Shown piece after piece: positions 33,456 to 41,178 of a stretch of 64,000 bases of DNA. The notes beneath the pieces are model-generated. The model was not told the origin of the DNA. It searched no databases and was given only the letters and a program-made list of their open reading frames with translations. A program made the translations under genes and the position numbers. The stretch's first letter is position 1. Each line of letters starts with the position of its first letter. This stretch comes from Opitutaceae bacterium (GTDB lineage: Bacteria > Verrucomicrobiota > Verrucomicrobiia > Opitutales > Opitutaceae), in assembly GCA_016715765.1 (NCBI GenBank), contig JADJZJ010000001.1:62001-126000 (forward strand). Direction: 5' to 3'.

Positions 33456-34574
33456 ATGACCAAACGTGAAAATCTTCTACGGGTCGTCCGCGGCGAAAAG
33501 CCCGCGTGGGTGCCCTGTGCGCTCAACGTCGGGCAGTGGCATCTGCACCACAAGAAATTCGGGACCCTGCCCCCCGAACTGGCGCACATGCAAACCCAGA
33601 CCGAGGTGATGCGGCACCTGGGCTGCGACCTTTTCACCCGGAACCAGGCCGGCGTGCTGGATCGGCTGGAGGGCGCGGCGTGGCAAACCCGGACCGAGAC
33701 CGGTCCGCTCGGTCCCTGCACCACCGACACCCTGCGCACGCCCCATGGCACGCTGACACGGCGCACCGAGGAGCAGACCCAGTACACCTCGACCTACGCG
33801 GTCGAGGACCTCGTCAAGGACTGGGCGCAGGACCGGCGCGCCTACCGCTGGTTTCTGGAGCACCTGAACTACAGCTGGGACCAAGGCATCTATGAGCAGA
33901 CCCGGCGGCTCATCGGCGATGATGGCGTGGTGATGGGTTCGCTGCCGCACACGCCGCTCAAGCGCCTGCACATCGACTTCGGCCTCGATGGGGCGTGCCT
34001 GTTCATCATGGATTACCCGGACGAGGCGCAGGAGGTCTGCGACCTGTACTGGAGCCGCCTGTGGCCGGTGATCCGGGAGATGGCGGTGGATCCGCGGATC
34101 GAGGTCGTGTGTTTCGGCGCGGACAACGTGGATGCGCCGTTTTATCCGCCGGGCGGGATCGTCGAGCGCTATTGGGTGAGGTACATCCGCGAGGCCACGG
34201 ATCTGTTTCACGCCCACGGCAAGCGCGTGCTGGTGCACGCCTGCGGCAAGCTGCACCGGCTTATCCCCGCCTTCATCGCGGCCGGCCTCGACGGGCTGGA
34301 CGGCATGGCGCATCCGCCCTTTGGCGACTGGACCGTGGAGGATGCCCATGCGATGCCGAAGGGCTTCATCTACGACGGCGGTTTTTCCGCCCGAGAGCAG
34401 GTGCTCATGACGGATGACGAGGTGCGGCGCTTCTATGATGATTTTCTCCCGCGGCTGCGCGGACTCGACAGCTTCGTCTTTGCCGCGGCCTGCCAGACCG
34501 CGATCACGACGAAGTGGGAGCGCATCAGTCTCGTGGCGGAGATTTGCCGGGAGTACGGCGGGCGGCCGGGGTGA
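33456..34574 (+). CDS. URO-D-fold methyltransferase with HxC...C motif (paralogue 5)
   Basis: The product is 372 residues. MTKRENLLRVVRGEKPAWVP is a family N-terminus. His261 and Cys263 in VHACGKLHRL, and Cys346 in AAACQTAITTK, keep the HxC...C arrangement, although the third Cys is in a different local context from paralogues 2 and 4. AYRWFLEHLNYSWDQGIYEQ and WPVIREMAVDPRIEVVCFG fill the usual helices. The gene is 8 kb from paralogue 1 and separated from the others by the transporter and propeller genes. A zinc-based methyltransferase role is inferred; the donor and acceptor are unknown. Confidence 0.82.
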   Translation: MTKRENLLRVVRGEKPAWVPCALNVGQWHLHHKKFGTLPPELAHMQTQTEVMRHLGCDLFTRNQAGVLDRLEGAAWQTRTETGPLGPCTTDTLRTPHGTLTRRTEEQTQYTSTYAVEDLVKDWAQDRRAYRWFLEHLNYSWDQGIYEQTRRLIGDDGVVMGSLPHTPLKRLHIDFGLDGACLFIMDYPDEAQEVCDLYWSRLWPVIREMAVDPRIEVVCFGADNVDAPFYPPGGIVERYWVRYIREATDLFHAHGKRVLVHACGKLHRLIPAFIAAGLDGLDGMAHPPFGDWTVEDAHAMPKGFIYDGGFSAREQVLMTDDEVRRFYDDFLPRLRGLDSFVFAAACQTAITTKWERISLVAEICREYGGRPG

Positions 34575-34578
34575 GGGG

Positions 34579-34646
34579 GTGGACGCGATGGACCGGTGAT
34601 TTCAGTGAGCGTCCATCCAGTCCATCGTGTCCATAAAGTCCATCGC
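34579..34646. repeat. Inverted repeat GGACGCGATGGAC / GTCCATCCAGTCCATCG
   Basis: The short arm GGTGGACGCGATGGACCGGT (34579) is mirrored by tandem GTCCATC units (34611-34646). Imperfect stem, no T-run. The rest of the gap to 34709 shows nothing further. Confidence 0.6.
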
Positions 34647-34709
34647 AGGTGCCCCCAGCAAATCCTCGACCCCAATCCCGCCAACGCTACGCTACCGCAA
34701 CCTATCCCC

Positions 34710-35721
34710 ATGAAAACGCGCTTCGCCTTCATCGGCTTTCAGCACCCCCATATCTGGGATCTCGTCGCGCGCGGCGGCCCATCCCGACATCGAGATTGTC
34801 GCCATGTGCGAGGAGGACGCGGCCCTGCGCGAAAAGCTGGCCGGCGACAAGCGCGTGAACCTCACGCACACCGACTACCGTGACATGCTGGCGAAGGTGC
34901 CCTGCGACGCGGTCGTCGTGGGCGACTGGTTCGTCAAGCGCGGCCGGATCGTCATCGACTGCCTCAAGGCCGGCCGCCACGTGCTGGCCGACAAGCCCAT
35001 GTGCACGACACTCGCCGAGTACGACGAGATCGTGAAACTCGCCACCACCCGCAAACTTACGGTCGGGCTGATGCTCGATATGCGGGATTCAGGCGTGTTC
35101 ATCAAGGTGCGCGAGCTGGTGCGCGCGGGCGAGATCGGCGAGATCCGCGCGGTCGGGCTGGGCGGGCAGCACCCGCTGTTCACCGGCAAGCGCGCCGGCT
35201 GGTACCATGAGGCGGGCAAGCATGGCGGCACGATCAGCGACATCGCGGTGCACGGCTTTGACATCATCCCGTGGGTCACCGGGCAGGAGATCCGGCGGGT
35301 CAACGCCGCCCGCGTGTGGGCGGCCGGGGTGCCGGCCGGTTCGCATTTTGCCAACGCCGGGCAGTGCATGCTCGAGCTGGCCAACGGCGCGGGCGTGATT
35401 TGCGACGTCTCCTATTTCTCGCCCGACAGCCACGCCTACACGCTGCCGCTTTACTGGCGGCTCACGCTCTGGGGCAGTCGCGGGTTGCTGGAAACCAGCC
35501 TCACCTCGAAGGAGATCACGGTGTACAAGGACGGCGAAACCGCCGGCCGCACCGTGCCCATCGCGGCGCCGAATCCCGGCGGCTACCTCACGGCCTTCCT
35601 TGACGAGATGCACGGTCGGGCCGGTTCGGGCCTCACCATGGCCGAGGCCTTCCGCGCCAGCCGTGCCACCCTGGCCGCCCAGGACGCGGCGGACCACAAC
35701 CGCCACAACGTGGATTTGTAG
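34710..35721 (+). CDS. Gfo/Idh/MocA oxidoreductase, frameshifted
   Basis: Read through one extra base, the product is about 336 residues. The start ATG at 34710 gives MKTRFAFIGFQHPHIWDLVA; then one surplus G near 34773 in the GC-rich run GCGCGCGGCGGCCC must be skipped to reach AHPDIEIVAMCEED. The intact remainder starts at 34804. The Rossmann loop is atypical (GFQHPHI), while the family's KP strand is clear in HVLADKPMC, and GKHGGTISDIAVHGFDII is the substrate-side motif. It is an NAD(P)-dependent sugar dehydrogenase-type protein. The stop TAG lies in GTAGGGCAAGG, an element-like sequence. Position beside URO-D paralogue 5 and GH172 suggests shared regulation. Confidence 0.75.
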
Positions 35722-35740
35722 GGCAAGGTTTCCCTCCTCC

Positions 35741-35842
35741 GTTTGTCATTCTGAACGCTGTGAATAATCCAGTGCGATTTCCGCGGCGCGAACTGGCGTG
35801 CGAATATCCAACTGGATTCTTCGCTGCGCTCAGAACGGCAAT
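35741..35842. repeat. Inverted repeat pair, GTTTGTCATTCTGA family
   Basis: GTTTGTCATTCTGAACGCTG (35741) is mirrored by ACTGGATTCTTCGCTGCGCT onward to 35842. It is the same family as 12145-12266. The spacer has a CGCGGCGCG core. The second arm ends 21 bp before the next start codon. Confidence 0.8.
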
Positions 35843-35863
35843 GTATATGACGATGTTTCATCC

Positions 35864-36844
35864 ATGAATCCTGCGAATCTCTACAAGCTGCAGCCCGGCC
35901 GTTCGCTGATGCAGAACAGCCTGTGGCATTGGGATGCCTATCCCGAGTTGCCCGACCTGGCCCCGCACGGCCGGGTCGAGCTGGGCCGTTTCAACGGACC
36001 CGGGGTCGTGCGCACCATCCATCTGACGCTCAACATCGAGGGCGGCGACCGCACGCTGCTGTCCCGCGGGGTTTTCCTTGAGGTGCGCTACGACGGGCAG
36101 CCGTTCGCCTCCGTGCATGCGCCGGTCGGTGATTTTTTCTGCGACTCCTTCGGCAGCCAGTCCCTGCACTTCGCGAGCCTCGTGATGGCGAAGCGGCCGA
36201 CGAATTCGCTTTTCTGCTATCTGCCGATGCCGTTCCGCCAGGGGGTTGAACTCGCGCTGGTGAACACCACCGACCGGAAGGTCGAGGGCTACGGCTATGT
36301 GACCGCCGAGGCGTTGCCGGCGTGGGAGGCGGAGGCCGGCTATTTTCACGCCAGGTGGCTCGACCGCACCGTGAACCTGCCCGACGACGAGGTGCCGCTG
36401 CTCGACACGCGGGGGCGCGGGCACTTTCTCGGCTGTCACCTCACGGCGGTGAGCCGGTGTCCGCACTTTGCCGACAAGCAGGGGATCTGCGAGGGCAACG
36501 ACGAATTTTACGTGGATGGCGCCGCGACGCCGTCCTGCAACTATCTCGGGACGGAGGATTTCTTCGGCTTCAGCTGGAGCTGGCACCAAGTCTGGGCGGA
36601 CAACCATTCCGGCACGACTTACCTGTCCGAAGAGGGCGGCGAGACCCGTCTGGCCTGCTACCGCTTTCTGCTCAACGATCCGGTGCGCTTCACCACGTCG
36701 TTGCGGGCCCGCATCAACTACCGGCACGAGATCAACAATCCATTCCTGCAACGCACCAAGGCCGAGGGCAACGGACAGGTGCGTTTTGGCATCGTCACCT
36801 ATTGGTATCAGGATGCGCCGGTGGATGCGCGGATTATCAATTGA
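35864..36844 (+). CDS. GH172 (DUF2961) family glycoside hydrolase, second copy
   Basis: The product is 326 residues from the ATG at 35864; the longer in-frame version runs into a repeat. It has the GH172 landmarks GRFNGPGVVRTIHLTLN, ASVHAPVGDFFCD, the strand GNDEFYVDGAATPSCNYLG and the acidic GTEDFFGFSW loop that corresponds to GTGTEDYFCG in the first copy at 7014-8096. It is 34 residues shorter and has little identity outside these motifs, so it probably acts on another furanoside. No signal peptide is present. Downstream of the frameshifted Gfo/Idh gene on the same strand. Confidence 0.87.
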   Translation: MNPANLYKLQPGRSLMQNSLWHWDAYPELPDLAPHGRVELGRFNGPGVVRTIHLTLNIEGGDRTLLSRGVFLEVRYDGQPFASVHAPVGDFFCDSFGSQSLHFASLVMAKRPTNSLFCYLPMPFRQGVELALVNTTDRKVEGYGYVTAEALPAWEAEAGYFHARWLDRTVNLPDDEVPLLDTRGRGHFLGCHLTAVSRCPHFADKQGICEGNDEFYVDGAATPSCNYLGTEDFFGFSWSWHQVWADNHSGTTYLSEEGGETRLACYRFLLNDPVRFTTSLRARINYRHEINNPFLQRTKAEGNGQVRFGIVTYWYQDAPVDARIIN

Positions 36845-36872
36845 AGATTTCGCAAGAAATGCCGTCTCAATG

Positions 36873-36978
36873 GGTAGCGTCCGGCCTCCGGCCGGACGGT
36901 TTCGCGTGCGCGGGCCAAACGCGGCCCGTCCGGCCTGCCCTCCATAGGCCCGGCGAAGGAGGGAGGCCGGGCCCTACC
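36873..36978. repeat. REP-like hairpin GTAGCGTCCGGCC with inserted CCTCCATAGGCCCGGCGAAG module
   Basis: GGGTAGCGTCCGGCCTCCGG (36873) is mirrored by the arm ending GGCCGGGCCCTACC (36978). The right arm contains the recurrent CCTCCnTAGGCCCGGCGAAG module (about 36940-36963). It is related to 12310-12385. Confidence 0.8.
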
Positions 36979-37050
36979 CACGGAGGCAATACCAGGATGT
37001 TGTTCTCACTGCGTTGAGTCACAAACACCGAGAGCAACGATCCCCGTCCC

Positions 37051-37716
37051 ATGAACCCTACCGCCTCCACCCCCGGCCGCGATGTCCAATGCGCCGACGC
37101 CATTCCGTGGATGCTGGCCTGCGGCCGCATCCCGGAGGCCTGTGCGGTGACCTCGCTGCCCGATGTGTCCGAGGTGAACCTCAGCCTGCCGGCCTGGCGG
37201 GAGTGGTTCATGAGTGCGGTGCGGCTGGTGATTGATGCGGTGCCGGACGACAGTGCGGCGCTCTTCTTCCAGTCCGACATCAAGCGCAATGGCGCGTGGA
37301 TCGACAAGGGTGCCATGGTCGTGCACGCCGCCGAGGATGCCGGCGCCCGCGTGCTGTTTCACAAGATCATCTGCCGGCGCCCGCCCGATGCGCTGACCTA
37401 CGGCCGGCCGGGCTACACGCACCTGATCGCGGTCTCGCGGGTGCTGGACTGTCCCGAGGTGCTGCCGCTGCCGGATGTGATCACCGATCCCGGCCGCCAG
37501 CCCTGGGTGCGGGCCATGGGCATCCGGGCCGCGGCGCATGCGGTGCGGTTCGCCCGCGACCAGGTCGGCGCAAAGCTGGTCTTTGATCCGTTCTGCGGCG
37601 TCGGCACCGTGCTGGCCGTGGCCAACGCGCTCGGGCTGGAGGCGCTCGGAGTGGAGAAATCGAGGAAACGGTGCGAGCAGGCGAGGGTGCTGACGGTGCG
37701 GACGGACGAACTCTGA
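37051..37716 (+). CDS. SAM-dependent methyltransferase (DNA-methylase-like, altered motif IV)
   Basis: The product is 221 residues. DPFCGVGTVLAVANALGLEALGVEKS near the C-terminus is the SAM-binding motif I with the following loop, as in N4/N6 amino-methyltransferases of the circularly permuted type, where motif IV comes first. At that position (about residues 30-36) the sequence is TSLPDVSE, not the usual (T/S)PPY, so the catalytic tetrapeptide is changed to SLPD. It may have lost DNA methylation or have moved to another substrate. No restriction partner gene is close. Starts 72 bp after a repeat, with no operon neighbour. Confidence 0.7.
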   Translation: MNPTASTPGRDVQCADAIPWMLACGRIPEACAVTSLPDVSEVNLSLPAWREWFMSAVRLVIDAVPDDSAALFFQSDIKRNGAWIDKGAMVVHAAEDAGARVLFHKIICRRPPDALTYGRPGYTHLIAVSRVLDCPEVLPLPDVITDPGRQPWVRAMGIRAAAHAVRFARDQVGAKLVFDPFCGVGTVLAVANALGLEALGVEKSRKRCEQARVLTVRTDEL

Positions 37717-37738
37717 AAGCCCGGGGCGGGCTTTCAGA

Positions 37739-37914
37739 ACGCTTAACTTTTAACGCTCAAGTAACGGACGGCGGCGGAGCGAAAGGCAGGCCGCCCGCTC
37801 GCGGGCGCTGTTTGGCGTTCGCTGCGGGTTCGAGCGCGAGCAAGCTCGCGGCCTACCGTTGCCGCACCCTCTTCCAGTTGAGCGTTAAGCGTTGAACGTT
37901 AAACGTTCAGCGTT
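37739..37914. repeat. Nested repeat: AACGCTTAACTTTTAACGC pair around a GAGCTTGCTC-type element
   Basis: Outer arms 37739-37761 and 37878-37914 are made of GCGTTAAnnGTT units in inverted orientation. Between them, 37786-37858 is a full inverted copy of the GTAGGCCGCGAGCTTGCTCG element seen at 759-832 and 20490-20554. Confidence 0.8.
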
Positions 37915-37973
37915 CCGCCGCGGGCACCGCGGCGACGGTCACCGTCGTATTGTTGAAATCCAATACCACGCGC

Positions 37974-39767
37974 TCAGTGCCGTATTGCAGGGGTGATCAC
38001 GCCGGTGTGGCGGCGGGCGTTCATCCAGGGGCCTTCGAAGAGGGGCCACTCGGCCAGGTTGGCGGCGACACCGTCTACGCTCCGCTTGCCGTGATGCGTG
38101 AAATCAATGCGGTGACCGCGGCCGGTGACGTAGCTGGCGGTCATGGTCATTTCGTCGAAGCCGGGCTTATGCTTGACCATCCGGGCGCAGAACGAATCGA
38201 AGTCCTTCTCATCCTTCGCGGCGACGGCCTCGAGGATGACGGCGGTCTTGGGATGGACGATGGTCAGGCGGTCGTGGTCCTTTTCCCTATGCCAGGTGCC
38301 GGGCACGCTGGTCCAGACGCCGAAAAATATGCCGTCGGCCCGGCACAGAATCCAGCCCTCCTGTTCGCGGCGCTCGGCGATGATGAGCGGGAAGAAGCCG
38401 TTGATGTGCTGGCGACCGGCGTCGGCGGGAAGGTCGAAAAGCGTGACCACGGCGTTCTCATGCTGGAAGGTGTCCTCGTAGGGTGAGCCCTCGACCCACT
38501 TGTTCGGGTCGGCGTAATAGGGCCGCTGCCGCACGATGTCGGCGAGAATCTCATCCAGCTTCGACGGGAAAAAGCGGAGAAGCTGTTTCGCCGAATAGGA
38601 CGGGTTGATGAAGAAGCACGTGGCGCCGTCCTGCGGGGAAACCCAGGTGAGATCCCAGCGGTGGTTTTCCACGTCGGGCAGGTCGCCCCACGACGAGCTG
38701 ACCGCGAACTGCGGCTCCACGTAGGTGTATTTCCAGGTGGGCTCGCCGTAGACGATGAGCGGGCCGCGGCGCGGAGCTTTCAGCTCGCGCAGGACGAAGG
38801 GCCGGGTGCGGTCGGTCGCGATGCGCCCAAGCAGGGGCAGACCCTCAAAAGCCTGGATCGAACCGAGCGCCATGTAATACGACTCGGCGAGATCGAGCCG
38901 CAGCGGCGCGCCGCCAAAGAACAGCCGGCCGAATTGGGTGGCGGCGCCGGTGTGCTCGCGGGTGTGCAGGACCTGGTCGTATTTCTCGCGGCTGTGCGCA
39001 CCGACCCAGACGCCGTCCAGGTATTCGGAGGCCCACTCGGCGAGCAGCACCTGCAGGATCATCCATGATTTCTGCCGCACCGTTTCGTCCTTCGCATATT
39101 GGTACAGGCTGGTGAAACAGAGCAGATAGAGGTGGTGGTAGTTGGGCGAGTCGTACTCGTACATGCCGCGGTTGACCGTGCTGTCGATCCAGCGGTCGAT
39201 CCAGGCGGCCGCGTCGCGTTGCGACTGGGCGGGCGTGGAACCGTCGGCGAGCACCGGGCCGTCGGGCCAGGTCTGGCCGAAGAGGTAGCGCGCCGTGCGG
39301 TACTGCAGCATGTGGTTGTCGGTGAACCCAAACTCGTCGGTGAAGCTCGCCGTGAGACGGGCGTGGATTTTTTCCACGAGGGCGGGCGGAAGCTTGTCGC
39401 CCAGCCGCAGCACGGCGTCCATGAACGCATAGGTCTCAAAGCTGCCCCAGAAGGGCTGGGGATCGGCGACCGCATCCTCCAGGTATTTCATCCCGGTGGC
39501 GGCATCGATGCCGGTGGCGACTTTCACCACGCCGAGGTAGATGCGCATGCGCGAATCCGTCCCGGGGATCCAGGTCTGCCGGGCCATCGTCTCGCGCGCC
39601 TCGACGCAGCGTTCCTGAAACGCGGTGCGGTAGGAGGCATCGTCGGGATAGAGCCCCTGGGCCTGCGACGGGAGCTGGCTGGCGAGGAGGAACAGGGTTG
39701 CGAGGCCGAGGGAGGGGAGGAGGCGCATGATGAAAGACAAAAGCAAAGACAGTGAGGAAGGATTCAT
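37974..39767 (-). CDS. Secreted alpha/alpha-toroid protein, heparinase-like
   Basis: The product is 597 residues. The start at 39767 is preferred because GGAGGACAGC precedes it; the signal peptide ends near LPSQAQG. The first 330 residues are paired helices with conserved aromatics (YHHLYLLCFTSLYQYAK, WASEYLDGVWVGAHSREKYDQV), an incomplete toroid. The next 230 are beta-rich (WKYTYVEPQFAVSSSWG, WVSPQDGATCFFIN). This is the layout of heparinase II/III-type lyases and of proteins of the DUF4962-like group. His and Tyr candidates lie in NYHHLY and YDQVLHTREH. An exported role on uronic polysaccharides is plausible but unproven. It faces the GH43-like gene divergently. Confidence 0.75.
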   Translation of the reverse strand: MNPSSLSLLLSFIMRLLPSLGLATLFLLASQLPSQAQGLYPDDASYRTAFQERCVEARETMARQTWIPGTDSRMRIYLGVVKVATGIDAATGMKYLEDAVADPQPFWGSFETYAFMDAVLRLGDKLPPALVEKIHARLTASFTDEFGFTDNHMLQYRTARYLFGQTWPDGPVLADGSTPAQSQRDAAAWIDRWIDSTVNRGMYEYDSPNYHHLYLLCFTSLYQYAKDETVRQKSWMILQVLLAEWASEYLDGVWVGAHSREKYDQVLHTREHTGAATQFGRLFFGGAPLRLDLAESYYMALGSIQAFEGLPLLGRIATDRTRPFVLRELKAPRRGPLIVYGEPTWKYTYVEPQFAVSSSWGDLPDVENHRWDLTWVSPQDGATCFFINPSYSAKQLLRFFPSKLDEILADIVRQRPYYADPNKWVEGSPYEDTFQHENAVVTLFDLPADAGRQHINGFFPLIIAERREQEGWILCRADGIFFGVWTSVPGTWHREKDHDRLTIVHPKTAVILEAVAAKDEKDFDSFCARMVKHKPGFDEMTMTASYVTGRGHRIDFTHHGKRSVDGVAANLAEWPLFEGPWMNARRHTGVITPAIRH

Positions 39768-39837
39768 GCTGTCCTCCGGTGCGGGCGTCACAATGCGAAA
39801 TCAGTCGCGGGCCTGAACTTTCAGAATGGTGCGTGTT

Positions 39838-39957
39838 GTAGCTATGAGCGTGAGCGAGTGGATCGGTTGCGAGGTTATCCACTCGCTCACGCTCGTAGCC
39901 ACTACGGACGGCCAGTTTCCATTGTGCGTTAAAAGTTAAATGTTAAGCGTTAAGAGT
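39838..39957. repeat. GTAGCTATGAGCG inverted pair followed by GTTAAAAGTTAAATG arm
   Basis: 39838-39861 and 39879-39902 are inverted copies of the GTAGCTACGAGCG arm with one change each. At 39926-39957 follows a single arm of the GCGTTAA family that forms the outer pair at 37739-37914. Together they fill the divergent gap. Confidence 0.85.
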
Positions 39958-40053
39958 TTCGCCTGCTATTGCTGACGCAGACCCTGCGAGTCTCAACGCG
40001 CACTCCAAACCGCACCCTTGCCCTGGGCGGCGGGAATACTTTCGCTGCCGGCG

Positions 40054-40971
40054 ATGAACGCCACCTCCCCTGGCCGCGGCCCCGTGGATGCCGCGGGCCG
40101 TCCGCACATCGTGAAGCTCGGCACGATCGACTGCGATCTGGTCGAAACGAACCCGCTCGTCTTCCGCAACCGGCTCTATCGCTGCGAGTGGGTGCGGCCC
40201 GGCTACTGGGCCAATGCCTCGAAGCAGTCGTATTTCCGCCTGGTGGACCATGCGACGGGTGAGCCGACCGTGCCGTTTGCGCATGGCTGCCAGTTTGCCT
40301 GCGGCTTCGCGGACAACGGGCAGGTGTACGTCACGGGCACGACTGAGGACCGGGCGACGATCCGGATGTTTGTGTCGGGGGATCTCAAGACCTGGGAGGA
40401 ACGGATCGTGTTCAGCGATCCGGCCTTCAGCATGTTCAACACCTCGATGTGCAAGGCGGGTCCGGACTATGTGCTGATGTTCGAGATCGACCGTCCGGCC
40501 GAACAGGCGGGGGTGCCCTTCACGGCGCGTTTTCTCAAGTCACGTGATCTGCGGCATTGGGCACTGACGCCGCCGGCGTGCCACTACGCGAAGGACCGCT
40601 ACACCGCGCCGCACTGCCTGCGGTATCTCGATGGCTGGTATTACGACTTCCATCTCGAAGCGTACCAGGGGTACGAGATGCGGGTCGTGCGTTCGCGCGA
40701 CCTGATCGAGTGGGAGAACAGTCCCCTCAATCCCGTGCTCAAGGCCGGCGACGAGGACCGTGTCGTGCGCAACCCGCGGCTGCCCGAGGCGCAATGCCGC
40801 CGCATCGCCGCCGCACGCAACTGTAACAACTCCGACATTGATTTCTGCGAATGGCAGGGCTCGCTCGTGATCAACTATTCCTGGGGCGACCAAGTGGGGA
40901 CGGAGTTCCTCGCCGAGGCGGTGTACCATGGCACGCAGGAGCAGTTTTTGCGCGGTTGGTTTCCGGGATGA
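40054..40971 (+). CDS. GH43-like five-bladed beta-propeller glycosidase-type protein
   Basis: The product is 305 residues from the ATG at 40054 (MNATSPGRGPVDAAGRPHIV). The pattern of blades is GH43/GH32-like: NPLVFRNRLYRCEWVRPG, RATIRMFVSGDLKTWEER, ARFLKSRDLRHW, VVRSRDLIEWENSPLNPVL. The SRDL-x-x-W repeats are typical of such propellers, where the blades carry Asp-box-like turns. The catalytic acids are not unambiguous. No signal peptide is present, so it should be cytoplasmic. It is divergent from the secreted toroid protein. The role is likely hydrolysis or binding of a short oligosaccharide; this is inference from fold only. Confidence 0.65.
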   Translation: MNATSPGRGPVDAAGRPHIVKLGTIDCDLVETNPLVFRNRLYRCEWVRPGYWANASKQSYFRLVDHATGEPTVPFAHGCQFACGFADNGQVYVTGTTEDRATIRMFVSGDLKTWEERIVFSDPAFSMFNTSMCKAGPDYVLMFEIDRPAEQAGVPFTARFLKSRDLRHWALTPPACHYAKDRYTAPHCLRYLDGWYYDFHLEAYQGYEMRVVRSRDLIEWENSPLNPVLKAGDEDRVVRNPRLPEAQCRRIAAARNCNNSDIDFCEWQGSLVINYSWGDQVGTEFLAEAVYHGTQEQFLRGWFPG

Positions 40972-40994
40972 GAGCGGGAAGGCAAAGGATCAAA

Positions 40995-41156
40995 GTAGGG
41001 CAGGTCTGTGACCTGCCCTGGCGCCGGGCGCGCAAAGGCAGGTCAGAGACCTGCCCCACTGTTCCTGTTTGTCGGTTCGGTTGTAGGGCGGGGATTCCGA
41101 TCCCCGCCTCCGATGGTCGTTCGTAGTCGAGGCGGGGTTCGGAAACCCCGCCCTAC
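40995..41156. repeat. Two tandem REP-like elements
   Basis: 40995-41059 is a GTAGGGCAGGTC...GACCTGCCCCAC pair, and 41083-41156 a GTAGGGCGGGGATTCCGATC...CCCGCCCTAC pair. The second is almost identical in sequence to 44853-44926, showing that it was copied together with the 3' end of the next gene. Confidence 0.9.
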
Positions 41157-41178
41157 ATCGGAGACGAGCATAGTTTGC

